Below, in pieces: positions 35,158 to 46,942 of a DNA stretch of 64,000 nucleotides; within the stretch, counting starts at the first letter, position 1; each line of letters opens with the position of its first letter. Where the stretch lies: assembly GCA_018398585.1 (NCBI GenBank), contig JAGTTD010000013.1, positions 10,822,492 to 10,886,491 of the forward strand. The letters run 5' to 3'. The notes below the pieces were generated by a model. The model saw nothing but the letters and a program-made list of their open reading frames with translations, was not told where the DNA came from and made no database searches. This stretch comes from Simmondsia chinensis (taxonomy: Eukaryota; Streptophyta; Magnoliopsida; Caryophyllales; Simmondsiaceae). Position numbers and translations under genes: made by a program.

Positions 35158-36952
35158 TCCTCCCGACTTGGAGAGAATTCGCCCTTGAATTTGTTAATGG
35201 ATCTTTTGGATCATGTCCCCACACGCCCATGATCCATCTCGCCAAGCTCGTCTAGACGTGGGCTGTGGACCCGACTCCACAGGATGCGGGTTCCAACCTG
35301 TCTTGCCAAGATACATGCAGCAGCATCCTCCCCGGCCTGGAAGGAATTTACCCTCAAATTCGCCATTGGTTCATCCGGATCATTCTCACCAAGGTAAAGA
35401 ACACATTAGAAGTCTTTATTCGCGCCATCTTGTATTTGGTGCATTTCTCAATCAACCATGTTCGAGTCTGCTCATGTTTCTGCTGATGGTTGGAGATGAG
35501 GTCTTCCACCTTTTCATGTGTAGTAGCAAGATCTGGTACTAGTGCAAATGTCTATCGATGAATAAGGAACAATGCCAAAGGAAAGCCTGAAGGGCTAAGA
35601 CCCTGTGCTCCAGTTTATCAAGCTATTAAGCCAAATTAGCTTGATACAACTTCTACTCCCATCCTTTGACGTTCTCGGCAACAAAACATCGAAGATGGTT
35701 ACCCAACAATCTACTCATCACCTCTGTTGGACTGTATGTTTGTGGATGATGAATGGTGCGGAAGGCGAAGGCGAGAGAAATACTTGCCATCATCTGTAAA
35801 CTCTTCCATATGTGACTCACTAAGTCGTTATCCCTCTCTGACATACTGTTGGCGAGTAAGTCTCCCAATCTCGGCATGGAAAAGCAATAGTCCACCATGA
35901 TCTTATTTATGGCTCTGCTGCCAATGCATATCTGCGAAGTAAAACCCCTAGCGAGTAACTCCTAGAATTGGTGCCTAAACTATTCACACTCTACAGGGCT
36001 CATTTGGTAATGCACCCTACTCAGCAAGGTAGCTCTCTACACCAATTCCAACCAATGTTGAATACCCCTCAACGATGGTAAGGTACTCGGCTCCTCTTCC
36101 GGTATTTTACCCTGTTCCTCAAGGAAATCCTTACCCATCTTGTTCTCACCAACTTCTTTGGCGAGCATAGCTCTAGTCTGGGGGATTGAGCATTCAGTTA
36201 TCTCCATACATGGCGCTTTGTCCTTCTTAGGCAACAAGACTAACTTGGTGCCCTCAAACACAAAGCTATAGGTATTTCGCCTACTATAATGGGTAGCGCC
36301 TTTGTCGAACTGCAATGTCATCCAAGAAACAAGTGGCACACATTCATGGTAACCAGATCACACCATACCCCATCCAAGCAACAAGTAGCACAAATCTATG
36401 GTAACCACATCACCATACCCCGTCTTGGTGCTTTGCCCCAATTGAAAATTAACCAAACAACCTTTTGATACGGTTACTTGGTTTCCTTTCTCGAGCCATG
36501 ACAATGTGTAAGGTTTTGGATTCTCCTCCGTCTTTAACCCTAGCTTCTGGACTGCTTTCTCAGAGATGGCATTCTCACAACTTCCGAAATCAATGACTAG
36601 GTGACTTACCCTTCTGCCAATCGTACATGTTGTCTGGAAGATGTTATCTCGAAGCTAATCATCTTCTTCTGCTACCTTAGGCATGAAGCAAACCCGTCGA
36701 TTAATAGGGCCCCCCCTCAATTCCATCCTCTTCTCCCACCTTCGGTAATTGTTGAGGATGAACCATAGTCATTTGGTTGGGATTCGCACCTAGTTACTCC
36801 AAATGCAGCTCGATTCATCAAAATCTCTCCTCTATCTCCTCAAATGTCCTCATGGTCTGTCGTCGCAGATCTCGCTCATAAATGTCACCAACGGCGGCGG
36901 ACCTTTATCTCCCATGAGCCAGCACGGAAATGTTCCGCGCTTTGATACCAAT
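35158..36952 (-). pseudogene. Collapsed Ty3/Gypsy element, left of a tandem pair
   Basis: On the - strand, after a primer-binding site TTGGTATCAAAGC at 36939-36951, come a gag remnant; a retropepsin with VIDFGSCENAISEKAV (active-site DSG changed to DFG, about 36590) followed by KPYTLSWLEKGNQVTVSKG; a linker with RRNTYSFVFEGTKLVLLPK; an RT start (YQMSPVECE); and then, after a deletion, integrase sequence TIHHPQTYSPTEV and LGNHLRCFVAENVKGWE (35800-35660). Most of RT and RNase H and the first part of integrase are gone. The domain order fits Gypsy. Confidence 0.75.
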
Positions 36953-37457
36953 TGATGCAGCTAAAACAAGAAGAATTTGGGAACTGAAGGTTCAATGGCT
37001 TTCCTATAAATTATTATTGCTAAAACAATTAAGAAGAAAAAAGGGAAATAGTTAACCCCAATTCCCACACCCGAAAATTGAGGAAAACACATAAAAGAGA
37101 AATTAAACTTCTGAAAATTGAATGACTAAACCCTAGTCAGCCTCCCTCTTTCAATAGAAGAGCTTTCTTAGCTAGATTCAAAATAATAAAATAAATAAAT
37201 TTTAAAATAAAATTCCTATTTGAGGATCAATGGTGGATATTAGCTATCTGTGTGCTCATCTATTAATTCATGTGCTTCTCTCCTTACCCATCAATCATTA
37301 AGCTTTCCTAATTGAAGTTAAATTCCATCCAAATCAAGCCTTTTCTCGCGCATCTCTCTCCCCTTTCCACATCTCCCTTCCATCCCGCCAAGCTACCTAT
37401 CTCACCAAGATCCGATCTGCCAAGTAACCAGCCAAAAGCTAAGGTGCTGCTGCATCT
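36953..37457 (-). mobile_element. Gypsy LTR shared by two tandem elements
   Basis: It starts TGATGCAGCTAAAACAAG (+ reading) directly beside the primer-binding site of the left element. It ends near GCTGCATCT, beside TTCTCCTCGGGTTAGAGAG, which corresponds to the purine tract and polyprotein C-terminus of the right element. So it acts as the 5' LTR of one and the 3' LTR of the other. Confidence 0.6.
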
Positions 37458-38489
37458 TTCTCCTCGGGTTAGAGAGATTTCATCCTCGAATTCGCCAACG
37501 TATCATTTGGGTCATTCTCCTGAAGTTGTGTCCCTGCTTGCCCATCTACCATCTCGCCAAGCTTTCCGCAATGTGGATTGTTGAACCGACTCACCAAGCT
37601 TGCCCCAATGCGAACTGTTGACCCAACTCGCCAAAAGTCACAGGTTGAAGTCTGTCTTGCCAAGACGGGGGTTGCATCATCCTCCCTAGCTTGTAAAGAG
37701 TTCGCCCTCGAATTCAACAATGATTTGTCCAGATCATTCTCGCCAAGCCATGGTTTGCATCACTCTCTCTCAAGTCTCGATTACTCGCCAACTTCCACAA
37801 CGGCTTTTAGGAATAGCGCACAAAACATACATCCCTATCCAACACAATGGCGGCGGGTACTCTATGCTTGTACACTCCCCCCCCCCCCCCCCCCCCCCCC
37901 CCCAACAATGTAACCCTTCTCGGGTTTCGAATTTAGTCTTTCACTCACCTTCTGGTGGAATGCAACTCTGGTGGTATCCGTTCTTTATGCCCAACTTGCT
38001 AGACACCATTGAATTCTGCAATTAGCATCGCAAGTTATCCAACCTCGGAACGGTTAATTAATACCGTACCATGATCTTACTGATGGTCCAGCTATCAAGG
38101 TATATCCGCCAAGTCACTTCCGTCATTGGTGTCAAGATAGCCAATTCGCTCTTTAGGCTCTCTCGAATGAAACCTATGGCGAGTAGCTTCCAAACTTGAC
38201 GCCTAAGATCCTCATGCACCACAAGACTCATTCGGTAATATGGCCCTAACAGTAAGGTGACTCCTAGCACTCGATCAATCAAGTGCTAAGTGCCTTTTGA
38301 TGGCACTAACGAACTCCGCAACCTTTCCAAGCAGACTTCCTTCAACAAATTTTCCACCTCTTCTAGTACTTTTTCTTGTTCCTCTTGGCACTCCTTGTCA
38401 ATTAATGCAGAATCTACTCTATCCTCGCCAACTTCTTTGGTGATCATGGTGCAAGTCTGGCTGTCTAGGTTTTCGGCAACTTCAGACAT
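37458..38489 (-). pseudogene. Collapsed Ty3/Gypsy element, right of the tandem pair
   Basis: The linker contains TKEVGEDRVDSALIDKE. The RT start GPYYRMSLVVHEDLRRQVWK is followed by LLAIGFIRESL and a worn WR(I)Y(L)DS(W)TISKI (38282-38058), then RT pieces SKLGIKNGYHQ and KTKFETREG up to a 27-base poly(C) run. Beyond it only the C-terminal NSRANSLQAREDDATP remains (37720-37469). Everything from mid-RT to the integrase is missing, with the poly(C) tract close to the junction. Confidence 0.7.
37877..37903. repeat. Poly(C) run of 27
   Basis: Twenty-seven uninterrupted C residues lie at the internal deletion junction of a Gypsy remnant. A similar C21 run is at 58646-58666. Such tracts are rare in plant DNA and also error-prone in sequencing, so the exact length is unsure. 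Confidence 0.85.
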
Positions 38490-38879
38490 CTTAAAACTAA
38501 CTTTATGTTATGCCTTATCAATTAAATCCAAAAATTCAGTTATTATTAATTAAATTGACCTTAAAATCAGTGAAATTAAGAATAAGTGAAATCGACTAAA
38601 ATGAGAATTTCCCCTTAAATAGGATACCTAATTTCTTATTTGGCTTTGGATGGAAAAGGTGGTTGCCAACCGTTGGAGGCAATTGAGTGGCAAAACTGAT
38701 TTCTTGACTGCTATTTATTTATTTATTTTTTGTTTACCTTATTTTCAGATTAATTATGTATAAGCACAGACGCTTCTACATGTCACGAGAAAATGGCGTA
38801 CGAAAGGACATGAGGTGACGCCATCACAATAAAGTTTAAGTATTTTATTTGCCCAAGTAGATTATAAGGGGAATTGTAG
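38490..38879. other. Intergenic DNA, nothing recognised
   Basis: No gene or clear element is visible. This is the space between the Gypsy pair and a SINE-like unit. Confidence 0.4.
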
Positions 38880-38938
38880 CATAAATGCTAGTGGAGAGTG
38901 TCTTACGCGCGGAGATCTAGGGTTCGAATCTCACTTGT

Positions 38939-38971
<33 letters not shown>
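38880..38971 (+). mobile_element. tRNA-derived SINE-like unit with poly(T) tail
   Basis: A-box-like TAAATGCTAGTGGAGAG and B-box-like GGTTCGAATCTC, about 35 bases apart, are followed at once by a T run of about 28. Some plant SINEs end in T tracts. No TSD was fixed, and it could instead be a decayed tRNA pseudogene. Confidence 0.45.
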
Positions 38972-39951
38972 CTGTTGTATATAGCATTATTCATATAAGC
39001 ACATATAAAAGCTAGGCATTACATTCAAATAATGAAATATTTTAGTGATTTTTTCTCCGGTTCTCTCTCAAACTCTCAAATTCTTCTTCTCCTCTCCTCC
39101 TTCAATCTGAATCCCCCCCCGGATTTGCAGCAAAATTTTCTCTCCTCTTCTCTGAATTATTCAATTTTCTCCCTCGAATTCCCTTTTTCCACGGTTAATT
39201 ATGAAGTTTTGGCCTAAATAGCAACTTGGGTCCTTAACACTTGAGCTGAGTGATGAATGAGAAATTAAGGCAAGTGAATTTTCTTTGTTTGGGATAAACT
39301 TAACGAAAATCTCATGGAAAATCAGGGCAATATAGGAAGAATATGATATTGCCCTAGTTTGGATAAATGTATATTATAGAAAGAGATGGAAGAAGAAGAA
39401 AGCAAAGGAGATAATCTCTTGGGTTGAGAGCAGAGCATACAATTATATTAAGATATGAATTGGTGTTCATAGTTTCAAACCAGTACCCTGCAAAAACAGC
39501 AATTAACCCGAGGAGCACATTGCTACAATTAAAGAAGTTAAGCTCTAAATTTATACAACTAAAAGTACAAGGACTAAAATCAAAACTAGACAAAGTTCAA
39601 GTTAATATCATGTAAATAACCCAAGTATTCGGTAATTCTGTTGCTTTGCATTGTCAATTGAATCTGTCTACGTGCAAGGTGCTTGGTGCTGCAATTAGTG
39701 GTAGAAATATTATGAAAGAAACTGAAAAGGGACATTCGCTATGTGCTGTTCTACTGAACAGCATATTAGTCCTGGAAGGATCAGATGCAGCAATTCACAC
39801 GGTTATTTGCTTTATGGTTGTTGTGAACTAATATCGGCTCTATTGTCACTTTCCCTGGTGATATTTGCCCTTCATTTTCTGCTTGAAATACTAGATGGCA
39901 TGTTAAAGACTAGATAGCATGTTAAGTGCTAAATTGCTCAAGTTTCGACAA

Positions 39952-40880
39952 GAGGCTGGGTGAGGAGAGTGACGCCGAGTCCTCAAGAGAAACAAACAGT
40001 GATGGCAGCAGTGACTGTGAACAGAAAGGGGATCCAACTGATTTTTGCAAGAGGCATGGACCCAGGAGAATGTTGCTCAGTCTAATTTACAAGGTTTGAA
40101 GAGACTTACTGTGAGAAATAAACCCTTAAGCAGTTCATCTAGCGATGATGGCAAGTTCCTTACCTCTCCAGGTGTTCTTACGTTCGAGTACTTGGAACGT
40201 GATCCTCCATATAGTTGCGAACCTCTGGCTGACAAGGGAAGTTCATTGTTCTCTTGGAAATCTTTCTATGTTATCTTTTAATCCGATCTTCCATCGGACT
40301 AAGATTTGCCTTTGGACAGTTACCACTTTTAAAAGCTGGGTTCCTGGAATTAGACATATAGGAATGGTGATGTTTCACCAGCAAGTTGGGTTTCTATCAC
40401 TTGGTAAGTTCTTGTCAATATGTGTATAGTAACATTTCTAGCGCCCCAAAGGCTCCTGCCTAAGCAAGGTCTGGGGTGGATGTACGCAGCCTTTCCCCTT
40501 CACCTTGAAGGGAGGCTGTCGATATGTGTACAGCATTTCCTCAATTGTAAATATAGAATCTTGAACTTGGAGTCCTGCTTCTTGAAATTTCACTGTCTCT
40601 CAACACCCACTTGCACGTACATAGAACAAGAGGCAATGTCTACAGGGTTTCACTGCCAAAGGAGGTTCGAGATGGCTTTGAAATGTCAGTCAAGCTGTCA
40701 TTGCCCATATTCGGGATGGCATCATACAAGTTTAAGATCTCTGTATGGGATCACAACGCAGTTGATGAATCGCAGAAGGCCAGTTCTCTATTCCGTGCTG
40801 CAGATGAGTAGCTTCGACTTCTAAATGTTAACCACCCCGATTTCAGGTTCTTTCTCTCTCATAATTACTACTGGAGATGA
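39952..40880 (+). pseudogene. DUF789 pseudogene (exons 3-6 only)
   Basis: It is a truncated duplicate of the gene at 54064-63682. The exon 3 match (39952-40236) opens with [20 protein letters not shown], then shifts frame after DCE by a one-base loss. Its donor reads GG where the parent has GC. Exon 4 is degraded after its acceptor. Exon 5 lost its 5' third. Intron 5 is absent, so exon 5 and exon 6 sequences are fused. Exon 6 (40617-40880) still codes [20 protein letters not shown] but has a TAG in place of the Trp codon of the parental DDWLRL. Introns 3 and 4 remain, so it is a DNA-level duplicate and not a retrocopy. Exons 1-2 and the promoter were never copied or are lost. Confidence 0.9.
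40430..40517 (-). mobile_element. SINE 3' fragment specific to the pseudogene copy
   Basis: On the - strand it has GACAGCCTCCCTTCAAGG and GGGAAAGGCTGCGTACATCC, the same SINE body as 16558-16633. It is flanked by GTCAATATGTGTATAG (40414-40429) and GTCGATATGTGTACAG (40518-40533). The parental intron 4 has a single GTCGATATGTATATAG at this point, which is the empty site. Confidence 0.88.
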
Positions 40881-41952
40881 ACTTAGAGGATGGCATTACA
40901 ATATCAACCCATTCTGCAGAAGAGTCGATTCCTAACCCAACAGCTCAGCCGACTTCCGGTATTTTTTCAAACTTGTTAGCTGGGTATGATGCAGAACTAT
41001 CTCACTTTTAATTACGCACATATGCGCATTTTGGTTTTGTGTTTTTACGCATCTCTGATGGTGGCTTTTCGAGGCCAGCAGGCAAAGAAGAAGATTGCTT
41101 TTATATAATGTCGTTTCTCAACTGACTATAAAGCCTCTTGTGAACGGTCGCGAATGGAGGTTGGGGTTCTCTGAGAATCCAGCAGCCTGGGGACGACAAT
41201 TCCCAGGCATAAGGCTTTTACTAGGACGGCTTCTATATGTTAGTTTGGCCAAAAGGTAAAAGAAAGTAGATATTATTTGAGTCCTGGTGTTTATTTGTAC
41301 AAAAGACATGCATTAGTTTCCAAATAGATGGAGCTTTTTGGTTACTCTGTACCCTCTCTCTCTTGCCAATCGGGTTTGGTGTATTCTGCACATTCGGCAT
41401 GATGTAACCGGAATCTAAGCAAGCAATTTGGTTTGGTGTAGCAGTTAGGTTACCCACCTTTCAAGTATGAGATCTTAGGATTGAAGCTTATCTTCGCCCT
41501 CTTTCAAATGTTGGTGGCCCTATTTAAGACAATGTTGTAACTCTTTACTATTATTAAAAGAATTGGAGTTCAAATGGTAATCTAGGCCTGGTGTTACATA
41601 AAGGATTAGATTTATAATTTAAAGTTAACCATTAGGTGCAAACAATGCATTACATTTGCAGACCATAATGTTCCATGTTGCAAAATAAAGAAACTTTCAA
41701 GTGAATGTGGTGTTCTCGACAGACTCAGTGGTGGTGCGTCTAAGTTGGGCTGCACACCCTAATTACCAGAAAAGAGAAATGGCTTTTGGCATGATCTGAG
41801 AAGGCTTTTTCTTTCAAAATAAAGTTTTTCTTTAGAATGTTGTCGATTAGAAATGCTTACGTCCGTGAGTTTTGGTTTGCTTGATTAAGGAAAATAATTC
41901 CATTTTTTTAGTCATTTTTATGGTCGTGTTGTAGGTTGTCTTGGGTATTTTG

Positions 41953-42772
41953 TGTTTGAAAAATGATACAAGTTAAATTTAAGTGTTACGGAAAAATATT
42001 CTAACCGTACCTAATTACCGGCTGTTCACCACTATTAGTCGTTCAGGGTCATTAAAATTGTGACCGTTGGGAATTAAATGACAATATAGCCGTTGAAATT
42101 TATTACGTCCGTTTATAGCCATTAGAATTCATTACAGCCGATGACTTAAGACTTGTTACCGTTTATAGCCGTTGGAATTTATTGCACCCGTTTTTTTTAA
42201 TACTTGTTATAGTTGTCTATACTATATATATACCATTAGCTATAACAACCAAAGATGAACACTCTCGGTCTCTCTCTATCTCACGGTTTTTCTCTCTCCT
42301 AAAATTTGGGCAAAGTTCAAGGCACTCCTACCCGGCAATTAACGAGTGCACGTTAAGGGTCGGACCGTGTAAATCCTGGAGGACGGCCGCCGCATATCTG
42401 TTTGCACCAGAGCAGAGGCGAAATCGTCTTTTAGGACAGTGGTATTTCCCACGGCACGGTATCTTCGGTATTTTCTAATCTACTCTCCCTCTTTCAGGTA
42501 TTACTTGATTGTCGTGTTCATTTATTCGGCTGCGGTTTTTGATACAAGTTTATTGGAATATTTTACTGTGTTGTACCGAGATTTTTAACGCTAATTTTCG
42601 TATAATTTCACTGTTTAATTTACAGTATTTTTTCGGTTATTTTACTGCATCTTTCAGCAGTATTTTTCTGATATTTGTACTGTAGCTGTCGATTGTTTTT
42701 CGGTAACTTACAATAGTATTTTACGCTGTTATATGTGGTATTGTAGTTGTACATGTCTATATTTCTTACATT
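41953..42772. mobile_element. Solo LTR, 820 bp, TSD TTTTG
   Basis: TGTTTGAAAAATGATACAAG to TATTTCTTACA, flanked by TTTTG at 41948-41952 and 42773-42777. The interior has tandem TATAGCCGTTGGAATTTATT-type repeats (about 42080-42195), a TATATATA box and a GC-richer downstream part. The parental duplicate lacks it: GGCTATCTTGAGAGTTTGG is continuous there. No internal coding region survives. Confidence 0.78.
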
Positions 42773-43434
42773 TTGTCCCTCTTGGCCTTATCGGAATTTT
42801 GTCTTTGCGGCTAGCCTTTTTGGTTTGTATTATTGGGGTTGCTCTTCCATGTTCATCTGCTTTATTTGTTTTTCCTTCCCTTTGTACTCTTATGCATTTT
42901 GTTGGAGTTTATCAATTATTGAAAAAAAAGAAAAATAATTCCATTATATTAGTTATGTGTGGTGGGCTTGAGGGGAGAGCAAAAATATGAGAACCCTACT
43001 GAAAAATTGGGCTTCATTCGGCCTCGCTATGAAGTGCTATGTTGTAGTTGTATCATAGCTATGTTATGGTGTCCATCATAGACATAGTCTAGTGGTGAAG
43101 AATGCCAAAGGCCAAAGGCGTCACCTAATTCTTCCAACCCCACCTTACCAATGTTTTAAATAAAAAAAAGGAAAAAGGTTGTATTGGGAGAAAATAATTG
43201 ACATATTCGGTAACTTCTTTGACAATTGCTATAGACAGTATTGTGAGATGTAAATGGCCATTTTAAACATTTAAGGTAATACATTTGATTGTATATTAAT
43301 ATTTTGAACATCATGAGTATTTTAAAATATACAGGATTATTCTAATCATAAATCTATGATAATTTTTTTAAAAAAATTTATTACATAATACATAGTGTTT
43401 AGGTCAAACAAAATGGAAACTATGCGCAAATTTT

Positions 43435-45917
43435 TAATACAATTTTAAGTAAATAATGTTAAAGAAAGTTTTTCCATAAGACATGGTTTATGCCATGCGA
43501 CATTGAATAGAAAAAAAAGTGTACTTTTACTCCAAAATGTTTTTCAAAATAAGGCTTTCCCAAGACGTCTTTCTATAACTTTCCCCATAAACTTTACTTT
43601 TATGAAACACTTTTCTCAACCATACTAGTAACCACACTAGCCACCATAAGATTGCTTTCTTTGGAATATTATTATTAGGGTAAAATTGTTAATGTCACAG
43701 TAAGATTATATTTTTCAAGGCAATTTTGCAGCTTTCACTATTTAGAAGCAATATATTGTTGTGACAATGACAATTTTTTTTTTTTTTCTTTTTTGTGGAA
43801 ACTATTGTAGCTGCCCACCAACATCGCAAAAGTGAGGCAAGAACAATTTATGCTCTAGAAAGTGAATGAACTCGGTAGAAAAATAGTCGGTAGAAAAATA
43901 GGCAGTATGTATATATGTTTATTACTATTTCTGCACTCAGTTTAGCCCTACCTATTATTGGATGTCATTGGGGCTTTAGTGAGTTTTAGTGTGTTAGAAT
44001 CGGAATTATGTTTAGTACGAACATAATCACCCACAGCGATTGTTACTTAGGCCACAAACTTCTGTAGTGTGTGGCACCCAGATTGGCAAATGGGCTTCCT
44101 TCTCCATCTTGATATTGCGCAACTGCTCATCGGTTTGCTTTATCATACATTGTAGGAGAGGTAAACTAGGATAACATAATATAGCCATGCCAAAGCAACA
44201 TATTCAAAAATTTGATTGAGATAGTGAGCAAGTTTTTATAGGCCACCATGTAAAGTGTTTCTATCATCTTACATGTATCAATGAAGGTTCTGCTTTGCGA
44301 TTGGAAATCAGATTTCAATTGGATAGGGTGATTGATCTTTCATTCAAATGCATAACCTAATAAACCTTACGTGGAGCGATACTACCAATTGTAATTAATG
44401 TAACTTTTTATATTTTTTTATTACTAAAAATTCATATTTTTATAATTTGCATTTTTCACTTAAGAAAACTTACTTTTAGCAACAACCTTTGGCAATGAGA
44501 AAAAATATTGTTAATGTAAAAAGACGTATCATTTCTAAAATTTGTTTTTCGCATCCTTGTTAAAGTTATTTTTACTATCGGCAACGATTGCTCAAAGTCA
44601 TTGCTAAAAACCAAGATCTTTGGCAATTACAACTCTTGTCATTTCCAAAGAACATAGATTAGCCATTGTCAAGAGCTAATGTTCTTTGGCAAAAGCCTAT
44701 ATTTATCATGGCCGAAATTCATGTGTTTGGCAATGAAAGTCCTTGTTGTCAAAGACAATGTATACTGCTATTCAACCAAATGTGTGGCCCATAATATACC
44801 TTTATTTTATTTATATATATATATATAAAAGAAAATTATGGTTTTTAGTAATGGCATTTTATGTTGTTGTAAAAAATTATTCCAATCTTTTAAATAGTTT
44901 TCCTCTCCATTAACGTCTCAGTTGAATAGAAAAATTTTTTACTTAAAATATTTTTGAAAACAACTTCATCAAACAATAGATGTGACAATGAAAAAGGTTA
45001 TTTTGTAGCAATAATACTTTGTATTGCTACTAAAAGTTACTGGAAATTTTTGAATGACTTTTTCTCCAGTAATATTTGAACCGAATAAATAATTTTAGCA
45101 AAAACTATGTTCTTTGGCAACGACAAGAGTTCTCATAGCCAAAAAAATTGCAAAAGAAATCATAGATAAAAAGAAAAACTCTCTCAGCAATCACATTTTT
45201 TTTGTTGTTGCCAAAAAATCACATGAATTTTTTTTCAAAATGTTTTCCTCCATTAGTATCCTGGTGGAGTGAAAGACCTTTAGCATTAATTTCTTCCATA
45301 AAGAAGGAGGTCCACAAAAACCGTCCATGAATTTTGAGCTGAACACCATCAAGATGGACCTTGAGGGTGTCAAGACAACATATGCCTGTTGCAAAGGAAA
45401 AACATCTAATCACTGTTTTAGGACCACCAAATATGGCATCAAGCATAATGCCAAGAACTTGATAACTTTCTGTTGTGTTTCGAATATTATCTAGACACAC
45501 TTCACGTCAAGGATGATGCCTTGAAGATATGAACGGCCGCACTTTATCTTTGAGACTGTTACTTTCTGGTGTTGATGCCGACATGGAGAAAGCATAGGGC
45601 AGTATGCACCACTGATGCTCGGAAGACTTCAATCCCAAGTATAAGAGAGAATTCTGCGCACATAATTTCGAGGAAGGGCCATAAAGAAGGTTTGAGGTTG
45701 AAGAAAACATGGTCAATTAAGGAGTACATCAAGGAATTATTCTCCATAAATATTGCAGATCCCATAAGTGATTGAGAATTTCGCATGGTTTACAACAATG
45801 TGCAAAGCAGAAATTACAGTGCCATAGCGTGCATGTCCTCACTTGACCAATTTCCTATTCATATCATGTAGTGCGTTCTATACAAAAACCCTTTAAAACG
45901 AAGGATAAGAAGGGTGA
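43435..45917. other. Intergenic DNA with a possible CACTA-type subterminal repeat array
   Basis: At 44470-44770 and again at 45095-45175, the word TTTGGCAA (and its complement TTGCCAAA) recurs many times in variants such as TTCTTTGGCAACGAC, in both orientations. Arrays of short subterminal repeats like this are typical of plant CACTA ends, but I find no CACTA tip or transposase. 45210-45790 holds short - strand frames (for example GIMLDAIFGGPKTVIRCFSF) that I do not recognise. The rest is AT-rich. Confidence 0.35.
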
Positions 45918-46942
45918 TGTTACGAACCTTGATGTTCGTTACGGCCAAAGTATGGAACTTAGGTCTATTTGAGTGACAATAGAGGTTTAGATGAGATAAG
46001 AATGGGAAATAGAGTATGAGATGAGAAAGAAATAGAATTGAGATGAGAAATAGAAAGTAAAGATGAGAAAGTAGAATATTTCATATCATTGATTTAATTG
46101 GATTGAATACAATAGAACTACAAAATGCCTATTTATAGAAATACAAGAAAATACTAAAATAATACTTGAGAATACTTAATTTCATCAACAAAATCAAATA
46201 ATATCTAGAAAATATTCCCTCCAACGGCTAGTTGAGGGGAGCGGGCAAAAGGCATCCCAACGGCTAGTAGGCAAGGGCTTCGGTGCGGCGCAGCACTGGA
46301 AAGGAGAGCTGGGGACGCAGGCCTGGGACGGCACTGGCACGGGCCTGGGCCTGGGGGGCGCACTGGCACTGGCCTGGGTCGCGCACTGGCACAGCCTTGA
46401 CAAGGCCCTGGCACGGCACTGGCAGTGTCTTGACATTGTCTGGCCCGGCACTGGGCAGCGACCCTGGACACTGTCATGACAAGCTGAGGCAGCGACCTGG
46501 GCAGTGTCTTGACATAGTTGGCACGGGCCTTGGGCAGCGACTGAGGCAATGCCATGACAACGGTCTGGCCCGACATTGGCAGCGATCTGGGCACTGTCAC
46601 GGACCAGGAAATATCGTGTCCGTGACATTCCCTTCCCCTTAAGTTCATCCTTGTCCTCAAGGATGCGATGACGGTGCGGCGTTTAGCTCCCGGATCCCTT
46701 TTGTTCGTTTGGCCCTTTGTATCCTTGTTGTTACCCATATCCTTTACCTCTTTTCCCGGGTCGAACGGATGATCCTTGTCCTCAAGGATCGTAAGCCAAG
46801 ATAGATGACTCGGGCCCTTGAAGAATTTAGTTCGAATCCCGGTTCTTGGGAAGCATTCACATGACCGGCCCTTCTTCTTCTTGGTTTTTAGCTCGGTTCT
46901 CTTATTCTTGTGTAACCCACCACGTTACTGCTGCATCTTTGG

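Larger units (their letters stand above)
39240..43430 (+). repeat. Inverted segmental copy of the DUF789 3' region
   Basis: The segment matches the reverse complement of about 51080-56325 from GAGTGATGAATGAGAAATTA (39248) to ATAATACATAGTGTTTAGGTC (about 43386). It covers the end of DUF789 intron 2, exons 3-6, the 3' flank and a further 2 kb. Copy-only insertions: the SINE 40430-40517 and the solo LTR 41953-42772. Parent-only insertions: the hAT-like element 51790-53219 and the poly(A) insert in intron 3. Confidence 0.88.

Noticed and set aside
40611..40811. Short functional DUF789-related protein from the duplicated copy
   Set aside because: It lacks exons 1-2, has a frameshift in exon 3, loss of part of exon 5, a lost donor site and a stop in exon 6.
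42182..42990. Short frames of 98 and 85 codons
   Set aside because: They fall within a solo LTR and flanking duplicated non-coding DNA; the parental copy does not keep the frames.
45207..45786. Possible host gene fragment on the - strand
   Set aside because: Several short overlapping frames without recognisable domains or credible splice structure; left as unassigned.
46194..46738. Open frames of 144 and 177 codons on the - strand (and a similar one at 48069-48543) resembling Gln/Pro/Arg-rich proteins
   Set aside because: They lie inside the LTRs in a GC-rich repeat array where stops are rare in all frames; frames are open on both strands and no family is recognisable.
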